From NCBI RefSeq assembly GCF_011602365.1, contig NZ_JAAONZ010000004.1, positions 124,001-188,000 on the forward strand: a DNA stretch of 64,000 bases, given 5' to 3'. The translations under genes were made by a program, and so were the position numbers. The notes beneath the pieces are model-generated. The model had not been told where the DNA came from and searched no databases. It worked only from the letters and a program-made list of their open reading frames with translations. Within the stretch, counting starts at the first letter, position 1. The number at the start of each line of letters is the position of its first letter. Origin of the DNA: Pseudomaricurvus hydrocarbonicus. GTDB taxonomy: Bacteria > Pseudomonadota > Gammaproteobacteria > Pseudomonadales > Cellvibrionaceae. Positions 1 through 7,967 of the stretch are shown here, one piece after another.

Positions 1-194
1 TCATTGTCGGGGAAGAGAACTCAGCTTACCCTCATGTGACCTGCGATGGCCAGAATCATGTGGTGACGAACCCCGGTGATGAAATTCACATTCACAAAAA
101 ACCTCATAAATTGCACTTGATACACCCGCTGAATCACAACTTTTATGAAACCTGCCGAACCAAGTTGGGGTGGGGCAGTCACTTAGGTAATTAA
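1..194 (+). CDS. nadK: NAD kinase, C-terminal fragment
   Basis: Open reading frame entering from the left edge (first full codon at 3) and stopping at TAA 192-194. The 63 visible residues read as the C-terminal end of NAD kinase, with the NPGDEI segment and the terminal KLGWG stretch typical of the family. NAD kinase phosphorylates NAD to NADP in the cytosol using ATP or polyphosphate. The glycine-rich GGDG and NE catalytic motifs lie outside the window, so activity cannot be judged. The phosphatase, rhomboid, DUF1315 and pepN genes downstream follow nadK in the same order as I recall for Pseudomonas, which supports the call. Confidence 0.85.
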   Translation, partial: IVGEENSAYPHVTCDGQNHVVTNPGDEIHIHKKPHKLHLIHPLNHNFYETCRTKLGWGSHLGN

Positions 195-215
195 AGCGGA
201 TCAATTGTAGAGGTT

Positions 216-1238
216 ATGACGTTGGACAAGGCTCTCTCAAGCCAGGCTCTCTTAACTGAGGTGCTTTCATCGCAGGTGCAAGTCGATGTTTTCGGCGATA
301 TTCACGGGTGTTTCACGGCCCTGCTAAAACTGCTTGATCGACTTGGCTATGAAGAACAGGACGGAGTCTATCAGCATCCCGAGAGGCTGGCGGTTTTTGT
401 TGGGGACCTGATTGACCGCGGTCCCCAAATTCGAGAAACACTGGATCTGGTTTACCGCATGCATCAGGCCGGCAAGGCCTTGATGGTCCTGGGAAACCAT
501 GAATACAACGCCATTCGTTTTCAGCAGGAGATCCTTGTCTACTTATTGGCGGGGGATGACAGCGGCATACCGGATCGCCTGCAACGGTTGATGAAAGAAA
601 CCCTGGACCAGTTCCGGGATTTCCCCGATGACTGGCAAAGATTCACCCAATGGTTTTCCGCCTTGCCGCTGTACATTGATGCCCCGGCCTTTCGTGTGGT
701 CCACGCCTGCTGGGATGAAAGCCTCATTGACGAATACAAATCGCGCTACCCCCAACCGGAGCTGACGCAAGAGTTTATTGCCGCCTCCAAACAAAAAGGC
801 TCTTTTGAAAGTCAATTGGTCGATCGTTTGACTCGCGGTACCAGCATGCCACTTCCTGATGGTATGCAGCTGCACAGCGAAGACGGCTTCATCCGACGTT
901 TTTTTCGCACCAAATTTTGGGAAGAAAGCCCCAAAACTTATGGTGACGTGGTGTTCCAGCCCGATCCTTTGCCCTACGATCTGGCAGAGCACCCGATCAA
1001 GAGTCATCACAAGGGTAAACTCTTGCAGTACGATTCCAGGGCCATTCCAGTGTTTTTCGGTCACTACTGGCTGAAGGGGCGGCCGAAACCTCTGCAGCCA
1101 AACGTCGCCTGCCTGGATTACAGTGCAGTAAACTTTGGACGTTTGACGGCTTATCGGTTTTCGGGAGAATCCGTTTTGAGTGAGGATAATTTTCAGTGGG
1201 TATACGTTGAACGAGCCGATAAAGGGGAAAGCGTGTGA
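216..1238 (+). CDS. Calcineurin-like metallophosphatase
   Basis: 340-residue cytosolic protein with the three classic metal-binding blocks of the calcineurin-like phosphoesterase fold near its N-terminus: GDIHG (about residue 27), GDLIDRGP (about 67) and GNHE (about 92). These bind a di-metal centre that hydrolyses phosphoesters. Overall it resembles the Ser/Thr or diadenosine-tetraphosphatase type of prokaryotic phosphatases, but the substrate cannot be read from sequence. The ATG at 216 lies just behind AGAGG. The stop overlaps the GTG start of the rhomboid gene (GTGTGA), so the two are probably translationally coupled in one operon with nadK upstream. Confidence 0.8.
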   Translation: MTLDKALSSQALLTEVLSSQVQVDVFGDIHGCFTALLKLLDRLGYEEQDGVYQHPERLAVFVGDLIDRGPQIRETLDLVYRMHQAGKALMVLGNHEYNAIRFQQEILVYLLAGDDSGIPDRLQRLMKETLDQFRDFPDDWQRFTQWFSALPLYIDAPAFRVVHACWDESLIDEYKSRYPQPELTQEFIAASKQKGSFESQLVDRLTRGTSMPLPDGMQLHSEDGFIRRFFRTKFWEESPKTYGDVVFQPDPLPYDLAEHPIKSHHKGKLLQYDSRAIPVFFGHYWLKGRPKPLQPNVACLDYSAVNFGRLTAYRFSGESVLSEDNFQWVYVERADKGESV

Positions 1239-2155
1239 ATTGGTATAAAGTGGGTTCATTTGCACTGTCGATGGACTTGAGCCCCTTGCTCACCCAGTTG
1301 AAACAACAGGGTGTTGTATATCGGGTGACAGAAGAGCCGAAAGGCCAGTGCTTGTGGTTAAGCAATGAATTACAAGCAGGGCAACTCAAGCAGTTCATCC
1401 ATGAACACGGTTTGGACTCCCTGCAACCATCGACGATGGGCGAAGCTGCTGTAAAAACCACCGCCTCACTGCAGGATGGTGAACAGTTTATGTGGCGTAA
1501 ATTGTTTGAGCTGCGCCGGGCCATGGGGCATTACCCCGTGACATTATTGTGTATTTTGCTGGGGATCCTCGGGGCAATTTGTGTTCATTACGATCATCAG
1601 TTAACCCTGGTTTCCCTGCTGACCTTTCAGCCGATCTATATTGTTGGGGAACACGTTGGGCTGGGGACCGTCACAGAAGGCTTGTCACAAGGGCAGTATT
1701 GGAGGTTGTTCACGCCGGTATTTTTACACTTTGGGCTGTTTCACATCCTGTTTAACGGCCTTTGGATCTGGGAGTTTGGTCGTCGGATCGAATTGGGGCT
1801 GGGATCTGCCATTTTATCGGGGTTGATTATCACTATCGGTTTGGCCAGTAACCTGGCTCAATACTGGTGGGGTGGGGCGTCACTGTTTGGCGGCCTGTCC
1901 GGAGTTTTGTATGGCTTGATGGGTTTTTTGTGGATTTACAATAAATTCAGGCCTCACCCTGTGTTTGCACTGCAGCCGGGCATCATTGGCTTTATGATCG
2001 GCTGGATGGTGTTAGGTATGACCGGTGCGGTAGATTTCTTCATGGACGGCAGCATTGCCAATGCGGCTCATTTTGGAGGCTTAATGGCGGGTATTCTGCT
2101 GGCGCTGGTAGTCACCAAATTCATTAGCAAGCCCCCCGGACTGTCGCCGTCCTGA
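1235..2155 (+). CDS. glpG: Rhomboid family intramembrane serine protease (GlpG-like)
   Basis: 306 residues: a soluble N-terminal domain of about 90 residues followed by six or so membrane segments. The rhomboid catalytic dyad is present: Ser222 in the GLSGV motif and His279 in AAHFGG. The HILFN motif that forms the oxyanion site and the following WxWEFG are also seen. Rhomboids cut transmembrane segments of other proteins inside the inner membrane. The start is GTG at 1235, overlapping the upstream stop. GlpG in E. coli has the same overall plan, but the name here rests on family resemblance. The substrate is unknown. Confidence 0.88.
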   Translation: MNWYKVGSFALSMDLSPLLTQLKQQGVVYRVTEEPKGQCLWLSNELQAGQLKQFIHEHGLDSLQPSTMGEAAVKTTASLQDGEQFMWRKLFELRRAMGHYPVTLLCILLGILGAICVHYDHQLTLVSLLTFQPIYIVGEHVGLGTVTEGLSQGQYWRLFTPVFLHFGLFHILFNGLWIWEFGRRIELGLGSAILSGLIITIGLASNLAQYWWGGASLFGGLSGVLYGLMGFLWIYNKFRPHPVFALQPGIIGFMIGWMVLGMTGAVDFFMDGSIANAAHFGGLMAGILLALVVTKFISKPPGLSPS

Positions 2156-2209
2156 CAGATTAATGATTGTGCGCTCCATGGATTTATTGAAGATTGAGAG
2201 ATGTAAATT

Positions 2210-2473
2210 ATGAACTTTGACGACGTTTTAAAATCGATTACACCAGAGGTGTATGAAAACCTGAAAACGGCCATTGAATTAGGAAAATGGGCCGATGGAC
2301 GAAAACTCACTCAGGAGCAGAAGGAAAACTGCATGCAGGCCGTGATTGCGTATGAGTTAAAACATATACCTGCTGAAGAAAGAACCGGTTATGTGCCACC
2401 CAAGGCCCATAGCCACTGTGGCAGTGATGGCGAGATTGCCGAGCCCGAAGATCAACCCCTGAAGTGGCAATAA
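2210..2473 (+). CDS. DUF1315 family protein (YeaC-like)
   Basis: 87-residue acidic cytosolic protein. The N-terminal half (TPEVYENLKTAIELGKWADG, then LTQEQKENCMQ) matches the conserved block of the small DUF1315/YeaC family. The function of this family is not established. No signal peptide or membrane segment is visible. It lies 54 bases after the rhomboid gene and 7 bases before the DUF2797 gene, on the same strand, so it is probably part of the same transcript. Pseudomonas has a homologue at the same place between pepN and the rhomboid gene. Confidence 0.8.
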   Translation: MNFDDVLKSITPEVYENLKTAIELGKWADGRKLTQEQKENCMQAVIAYELKHIPAEERTGYVPPKAHSHCGSDGEIAEPEDQPLKWQ

Positions 2474-2480
2474 AAACTTT

Positions 2481-3341
2481 ATGAGTAAAGACATGATGAG
2501 CTTCGAGCTTCTCGGCAGCGGTCATTTGGCGAAAATGATGACCAATCATGCCCAACCGGTTCAATACCACCTGCCATTGAATGACGCTCAAATTGCTCTG
2601 TTGCCGTTAATCGGTCGGTCACTGCGTATTGAGTACAAAGGTGAGATACATTGCCAGCACTGCGGTCGAAAAACCAACAAGAGCTTCAGCCAGGGATACT
2701 GCTATCCTTGCTTTAAGGCACTGGCACAGTGTGACAGCTGCATCATGAGCCCGGAAAAATGTCATTTTGACGCAGGCACCTGCCGCCAGCCAGAATGGGG
2801 TGAAGAGTTTTGCATGACGGACCATATTGTCTATCTGGCAAACTCTTCCGGTATTAAAGTGGGTATTACCCGCCTGTCCCAAGTGCCGACACGCTGGATG
2901 GATCAGGGGGCGATTCAGGCTTTGCCTATTTTTCGGGTGGCAACTCGTCAGCAATCTGGCTTTGTTGAAGACATCCTGCGCGAGCAGGTCAGTGATAAAA
3001 CCAACTGGAGAAAAATGCTCAAGGGTGACGTCGAGTATCTGGATCTTGCCGCTATACGCGATGAACTGCTCGACAATGCCTGGAACGATATCGTGGCATT
3101 GCAAAAGCGCTTTGGATTGTCCGCCATCCAGGCCATCGATGATGGTGATGTCTATGAGTTTGAGTACCCGGTTGAAGAGTATCCCGCCAAAGTGACGACT
3201 CATAATCTGGACAAAACCCCTATCGTAGAAGGGGTTTTGAAGGGCATCAAAGGGCAATACTTAATATTGGATAGCGGCGTTATCAATATCCGTAAATTCG
3301 GTGCATACAATATCAATTTTTACGCTCAGCCCATCAGCTGA
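2481..3341 (+). CDS. DUF2797 domain protein with zinc-ribbon-like cysteines
   Basis: 286 residues. Starts with a beta-rich N-terminal region and then carries cysteine pairs (CQHCGRK near residue 55, CYPC near 75, CDSC near 85, and further Cys/His at about 94-100) that look like one or two structural zinc sites. The middle (VYLANSSGIKVGITRL, then RWMDQGA) is the recognisable DUF2797 core and resembles the GIY-YIG-like YLA.....KVGIT pattern. Function is not established. Three in-frame ATGs (2481, 2493, 2496) are possible starts; the first is taken because it follows the upstream stop by 7 bases. Sits between DUF1315 and pepN, as in Pseudomonas. Confidence 0.75.
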   Translation: MSKDMMSFELLGSGHLAKMMTNHAQPVQYHLPLNDAQIALLPLIGRSLRIEYKGEIHCQHCGRKTNKSFSQGYCYPCFKALAQCDSCIMSPEKCHFDAGTCRQPEWGEEFCMTDHIVYLANSSGIKVGITRLSQVPTRWMDQGAIQALPIFRVATRQQSGFVEDILREQVSDKTNWRKMLKGDVEYLDLAAIRDELLDNAWNDIVALQKRFGLSAIQAIDDGDVYEFEYPVEEYPAKVTTHNLDKTPIVEGVLKGIKGQYLILDSGVINIRKFGAYNINFYAQPIS

Positions 3342-3418
3342 CCAATTTTTTTCATTCAGTTTTTTGAACCATGGCGCAAGCCAGACACGCATCAGGGTAA
3401 ATCGCCTGAGGAAAAATT

Positions 3419-6091
3419 ATGAAAGACGCACAGCCAAAAAGCATCTACTTGAAAGATTACAAACGACCAGACTTTCTGATTGAAAAAACAGAGCTGCATT
3501 TTACCCTCGACCCCAGTGAAACGTTGGTGCAATCGCGTTTGGAAATACGCCGTAATCCTGAAGCTAATACACCTGCTGCGTCGTTAGTGTTACACGGTCA
3601 GGAGCTGGAGCTGATCTCCCTCAGTATTGATGGCCACGCACTGTCTTCAGCAGGCTATGACGTGGGACCAGAAGCCCTGACGATCAGTACAGTACCTGAC
3701 GAGTTTGTGTTCGAGGCAGTGGTGAAAATTAATCCCGAGGGCAATACCAGCCTCGAAGGTCTCTACAAATCCCGAACCATGTATTGTACCCAGTGCGAGG
3801 CTGAGGGCTTCCGAAAAATCACCTACTATTTGGACCGTCCGGACGTCATGAGCGAGTTCCTCACCACCATTGAGGCCAGCGAGTCTGACTTTCCGGTGTT
3901 GTTGTCTAACGGGAATTTGATTGCGAGTGGTGAAGCAGACTCGGGTAAACATTTTGCCACCTGGCACGATCCGTTCAAAAAGCCCGCCTATTTGTTTGCC
4001 TTGGTGGCCGGTACCCTGGATTACGTAGAAGATACATTTACCACCCAAAGCGGTCGCGACATTACTCTGCGTATTTTTGTTGAAAGCAAAGACATCGACA
4101 AATGCGATCACGCCATGCGCTCCCTGAAAAACGCCATGCGCTGGGACGAAGAGGTCTACGGTCTTGAATACGATCTGGATATCTTTATGATCGTCGCAGT
4201 GGATGATTTCAATATGGGGGCCATGGAAAATAAAGGTTTAAATATCTTTAACACTTCCTGCGTGCTCGCCAAGCCAGAAACCACCACCGATGCCGGTTTT
4301 CAGCGGGTGGAAAGTGTGGTTGCGCATGAGTATTTTCACAACTGGTCCGGAAATCGGGTGACCTGCCGTGATTGGTTTCAGTTGAGCTTGAAAGAAGGCT
4401 TCACCGTCTTCAGGGATTCTCAGTTCTCCGCGGATATGAATTCACAGACTGTGAAGCGAGTAGAAGATGTCAGCGTCCTTAGAACGCTGCAGTTTGCTGA
4501 AGACGGTGGCCCAATGGCTCACCCGGTGCGCCCACCGTCTTTTATTGAAATTTCAAACTTCTACACACTGACTGTTTACGAGAAAGGCTCTGAAGTGGTT
4601 GGGATGATACACACCTTGCTGGGGGCAGAGAACTTCCGCACAGGCAGTGACCTCTATTTTAGCCGGCACGACGGTGAAGCGGCAACGATCGAAGACTTTG
4701 TCGCGGCCATGGAAGAGGCGTCCGGGCGAGACCTGGCCCAGTTTACCCGCTGGTACAGCCAGGCAGGCACGCCACGAGTGGTCGCCTCAGATACCTATAA
4801 CGAAGACAGTGGGACCTATACCCTGACCTTGGCACAATCGTGCCCGACCACACCGGAGGCCAAAGCAGAAGAAAAGCTGCCATTCCATATTCCTATCGCG
4901 ATGGGGTTATTGGGTGACGCTGGCAATCTGCCGATTCAGCTGCAGGGACAGCCTGCCGACCCGGATACAGACGACAACACCAATATTGTGCTCGAATTGA
5001 CCGAGCCTGAGCAGACTTTTGTATTTGAGGGCGTCACCGAAAAGCCCACACCAGTGTTGCTGCGTGGATTTTCAGCGCCGGTCAAACTCCACTACGATTA
5101 CAGTCGTGAGCAATTAACGGCGATCATGAGCCGCGACAGTGATGGTTTCAGTCGTTGGGATGCCTGTCAAAAGCTGGCGGTTGCCGTGCTTGAGGATGTG
5201 ATGCAAGCGTATCGTGGTGATCAGGCCTACCGTGTAGATCCACTATTGGTCGCAGCGTATCGAGCAATTTTAATCGACACCTCTCTGGATAAGGCGATGG
5301 TGGCGCTGATGCTGCAGTTGCCTACGGAAGCTTATCTCAGTGAAATTGCGACTGAAATTGATGTCGAGGCGATTCACTTTGCCCGCCAATATGTGCGCAA
5401 ACACCTGGCCGCAGCGCTGAGCGCTCAGCTTGAGGCGGTTTACCAGGCCAGCAACGAGGTCGTTCCTTTTTCCGTCAGCGCCAGCGCTATTGCCAGTCGC
5501 AGCCTGAAAAACACCGTATTGAGTTACTTAATCTGCACGGATACTGACGAAAATTTACAGCTCGCACAACAACAGCTGGCTAATGCCACCAACATGACTG
5601 ACGAGCTGTCGGGTTTAACGGCCATCATCAACAGTGAGCTGGCAACTGACGCTCAGCGGAAAACCGCACTGGATGAGTTTTATCAGCGTTGGTCCGCCGA
5701 GGCTTTGGTGGTCAATCAGTGGCTGGTGGCCCAGGCTAATGTTGCGCGTGAAGGTGGACTGGAGCGTGTCATGGACTTAATCCAACATGAAGCTTTTGAC
5801 ATCAAAAACCCAAACAAGGTGAGATCGGTGATCGGGGCTTTTTGTAGTGGCAACCCGGTGAATTTTCACCGTCAGGATGGGGCCGGTTATGAATTTCTGG
5901 CCGACCAGATTCTGGTCCTGAACAAGCTGAACCCGCAAATCGCTTCGCGTCTGCTAACCCCCCTGACCAAGTGGCGCAAGTACGACAAAGGTCGTCAGAC
6001 CTTGATGTGCAATGCTCTTCAGCGAGTGTTGGCAGAACCGGCGCTCTCTAAGGATGTGTACGAGGTTGTGTCAAAGAGCTTGAAGGATTAA
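3419..6091 (+). CDS. pepN: Aminopeptidase N (M1 family)
   Basis: 890 residues, close to E. coli PepN (870). A zinc metallo-aminopeptidase that removes N-terminal residues from peptides in the cytosol during protein turnover. The exopeptidase motif GAMEN is at residues 267-271. The zinc site HEYFH is at 303-307 (ligands His303 and His307, catalytic Glu304), and the third ligand Glu326 sits in LKEG. All are offset by six from the E. coli numbering as I recall it. The C-terminal helical domain is complete. ATG 3419 is preceded at good distance by GAGGA. Cytosolic, with no signal peptide. Confidence 0.97.
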   Translation: MKDAQPKSIYLKDYKRPDFLIEKTELHFTLDPSETLVQSRLEIRRNPEANTPAASLVLHGQELELISLSIDGHALSSAGYDVGPEALTISTVPDEFVFEAVVKINPEGNTSLEGLYKSRTMYCTQCEAEGFRKITYYLDRPDVMSEFLTTIEASESDFPVLLSNGNLIASGEADSGKHFATWHDPFKKPAYLFALVAGTLDYVEDTFTTQSGRDITLRIFVESKDIDKCDHAMRSLKNAMRWDEEVYGLEYDLDIFMIVAVDDFNMGAMENKGLNIFNTSCVLAKPETTTDAGFQRVESVVAHEYFHNWSGNRVTCRDWFQLSLKEGFTVFRDSQFSADMNSQTVKRVEDVSVLRTLQFAEDGGPMAHPVRPPSFIEISNFYTLTVYEKGSEVVGMIHTLLGAENFRTGSDLYFSRHDGEAATIEDFVAAMEEASGRDLAQFTRWYSQAGTPRVVASDTYNEDSGTYTLTLAQSCPTTPEAKAEEKLPFHIPIAMGLLGDAGNLPIQLQGQPADPDTDDNTNIVLELTEPEQTFVFEGVTEKPTPVLLRGFSAPVKLHYDYSREQLTAIMSRDSDGFSRWDACQKLAVAVLEDVMQAYRGDQAYRVDPLLVAAYRAILIDTSLDKAMVALMLQLPTEAYLSEIATEIDVEAIHFARQYVRKHLAAALSAQLEAVYQASNEVVPFSVSASAIASRSLKNTVLSYLICTDTDENLQLAQQQLANATNMTDELSGLTAIINSELATDAQRKTALDEFYQRWSAEALVVNQWLVAQANVAREGGLERVMDLIQHEAFDIKNPNKVRSVIGAFCSGNPVNFHRQDGAGYEFLADQILVLNKLNPQIASRLLTPLTKWRKYDKGRQTLMCNALQRVLAEPALSKDVYEVVSKSLKD

Positions 6092-6136
6092 CCGGTTATT
6101 TCAAGCCGTTCGTTTGCTGTGAATGGAATGTAAGAG

Positions 6137-6592
6137 ATGTCACGTGAAGAAGAGATGTATGTTCATTTTCAGGATTGTTTGGCTGGATTAAATCGCGCCT
6201 GGGCTATTTTTTCTGAACTGGAATTGGACCGTATGCCGCCAGTGCTGGTGATGGCGGCTTTCAATATGGGGGTTATTGAATACTCCAAACCATTCAAGGA
6301 ATCCTACCGCAACGGAAAAAAGCGTCACTCATTGGGGTTGCCCCTGGCGTCAGAAGATGATCATTTGTTGCACCAGTATTTACTGGGGTTGCGCGACCAC
6401 GCGCTTGATCACTCCGAGTCAACAGTTGAGGGAGCCGCGATCTATGAAGGTAAGGACGAGGGCTTCCGTTTTCCTGTGATTTTGTCGGAAGCACATGAAA
6501 AATGGCCGCCAATTCGTGAGATAAAATTGTTGATTGAAAAGGTGTTGGACGTTTATTACGCACAATTGCCACAACTGCTAAAACAACTTTAA
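6137..6592 (+). CDS. Uncharacterised protein with a HEPN-like RX5H motif
   Basis: 151-residue, mostly helical cytosolic protein that I do not recognise as a named family. Two features stand out: an AFNMGVIEYSKPF segment (about residues 36-48) and R86-D-H-A-L-D-H92-S. The latter fits the R-x4-6-H motif of HEPN-type nucleases and their non-catalytic relatives. This is only a motif-level resemblance. It lies 45 bases after pepN on the same strand and could be co-transcribed with it. Its 3' end faces the convergent DUF488 gene, 44 bases away, without an obvious terminator between them. Confidence 0.65.
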   Translation: MSREEEMYVHFQDCLAGLNRAWAIFSELELDRMPPVLVMAAFNMGVIEYSKPFKESYRNGKKRHSLGLPLASEDDHLLHQYLLGLRDHALDHSESTVEGAAIYEGKDEGFRFPVILSEAHEKWPPIREIKLLIEKVLDVYYAQLPQLLKQL

Positions 6593-6636
6593 CGCAGAAG
6601 CCGTCTGTCAACGCCCCTGGGTGGAGCAATCTCGAC

Positions 6637-7224
6637 CTACTCGGGGCGCCGATAGGACGTTTTCTTGAGCTGCAGCTGGTAAGCTTGTTTAAGCTTTTCC
6701 TGGGTCGTCAGAAACAGGTCTTCTTCCAGGTTGTGCATTGTGGGCAATCTCTCTTCCAGGGATTGCTGGGACTCAAGCTCCCCCTCGTGGGTGATATGTT
6801 GAAGCTCCATCCCGAGTTCGTGCTTGAATGCATAGCCTATTAGCAAGCTGCGATGGCAGCTTGCCGGGTCTTTTTCAGCACACATTAACCCAATGTGAAA
6901 ACCGCGCTGCAGGCCTGTTTTGAGACGGGCCAGGCCTTGTTGGAATAAGGGTGAATGCATCAGTCGATCAAACTGCACCTGTCGACAGTCGTCATAGTGA
7001 TTATCGTCTTTAGAGCGCGGGCCCAGCTCATTGCCCAAATACACATACTGAATGCCTGCCCGTTTTAGATGCCCTTCGATAGCACCCTGATGATAATCAA
7101 AAAAGACTTTGCTGAAAGGAACCGAGCGGACATCGGCAAGCGCAGAGATACCGTATCGCTGTAACTGAGCGATGAAGGTATCGATGGGTTTGGTTGCGTA
7201 GCCGATGGAATACAGCATACTCAT
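6637..7224 (-). CDS. DUF488 family protein
   Basis: 195-residue cytosolic protein of the DUF488 family. Family hallmarks seen: N-terminal YSIGYA, ADVRSVP (residues 30-36), and the conserved CAEKDPASCHR block (residues 115-125). The two cysteines and His of that block are the likely functional centre. The biochemical role of DUF488 proteins is not established as far as I know. ATG 7224 is chosen; a TTG at 7227 and an ATG at 7218 (giving the usual MLYSIG start) are alternatives. It follows the ART-like gene by 52 bases on the same strand and may share its transcript. Confidence 0.8.
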   Translation of the reverse strand: MSMLYSIGYATKPIDTFIAQLQRYGISALADVRSVPFSKVFFDYHQGAIEGHLKRAGIQYVYLGNELGPRSKDDNHYDDCRQVQFDRLMHSPLFQQGLARLKTGLQRGFHIGLMCAEKDPASCHRSLLIGYAFKHELGMELQHITHEGELESQQSLEERLPTMHNLEEDLFLTTQEKLKQAYQLQLKKTSYRRPE

Positions 7225-7276
7225 CAAGTCCGGGGCAGTGCCGAGTGACGCTTATTGCATTGTACCTTGGCGTTGA

Positions 7277-7837
7277 TCAGGCGTTCACTTCTTGAACGTA
7301 TTGGGCCTCAATGTCGTTGCCGTAATACGCCATACCCAATTTGTTGAGGTAATCCAGTCGATCGGCTTTCATCAGATCAATAGAGGGCACTTCAAGGCCG
7401 TTGACTTCATAGAGGCCGGACACAAAAGCCATAAATTGTTCGCCCTCATCAAGCATCAATAGGCTGGCTGCACCCACGTCGGGCTTAACACCCGCCTGCA
7501 GATCCTCAGGCAGTGTAATCTCAATCACGACAGGGGACTCGTTGCCCTGGATACGAACACTGCGGTTACGTACGGTCTGCTTAGCCCAGTAATAAGCCAG
7601 CTCTTTGCTTTGCGTCAAAAAGACCGGCTCAACGGATTCGGTATAGCTGTTGCCAATGGTCGCCATGGTTTGCTTGGCTGCCTGTTTCATGGCCTGATCG
7701 CCAGAGCGCTTCAAACCATTTATCAAAATCGATTCCAGCAGTGCGGAAGATGTGCCGTGATACCAAATCGTACCAACTGCAAAGCCTTCGTTCGACAAGA
7801 GTTCTTTAGAGTCCTGCAAGTGAGTCGGTGTTGTCAT
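7277..7837 (-). CDS. Uncharacterised ADP-ribosyltransferase-like protein
   Basis: 186 residues, no signal peptide or membrane segment. The N-terminal part reads WYHGTSSALLESILINGLK (residues 25-43) and later PVFLTQSKELAYYWA (71-85). This pairing, YHGT followed by IL..GL and then a V(F/Y)LT...A..YA strand-helix, is the signature layout of the ADP-ribosyltransferase/RNA 2'-phosphotransferase fold. His27 would be the NAD-contact residue. I cannot assign a clear catalytic Glu, so activity and target are open. It could be a toxin-like, regulatory or RNA-processing enzyme. Upstream of the DUF488 gene in the same orientation; it lies beyond the aceA terminator, so it needs its own promoter. Confidence 0.6.
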   Translation of the reverse strand: MTTPTHLQDSKELLSNEGFAVGTIWYHGTSSALLESILINGLKRSGDQAMKQAAKQTMATIGNSYTESVEPVFLTQSKELAYYWAKQTVRNRSVRIQGNESPVVIEITLPEDLQAGVKPDVGAASLLMLDEGEQFMAFVSGLYEVNGLEVPSIDLMKADRLDYLNKLGMAYYGNDIEAQYVQEVNA

Positions 7838-7915
7838 CTGTAGTAGCCTGCTTGGGGTTAATTACTCTGCTCTAGATTAACGGTTGTGCTGGTTTTTATC
7901 AAAAACCGTTTTATC

Positions 7916-7942
7916 AAAAAAGGCGGCCGAAGCCGCCTTTTT
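7916..7942 (-). terminator. Intrinsic terminator of aceA
   Basis: Stem GGCGGC/GCCGCC (7922-7937 region) with a tight CGAA/TTCG loop, flanked by A-runs on the left and T-runs on the right, so it can work in both directions. Read on the minus strand it lies about 26 bases beyond the aceA stop codon and ends in a run of T. Confidence 0.88.
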
Positions 7943-7967
7943 ACACACTTTACCGGGTCAGCAACAA

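Noticed and set aside
543-1265. 240-residue minus-strand frame over the metallophosphatase
   Set aside because: The plus-strand frame has the complete phosphoesterase motifs; the minus frame has none.
3342-3418. Separate small gene between the DUF2797 gene and pepN
   Set aside because: The frame found there overlaps both neighbours out of frame and lacks a start signal; the region is simply the pepN leader with its GAGGA site.
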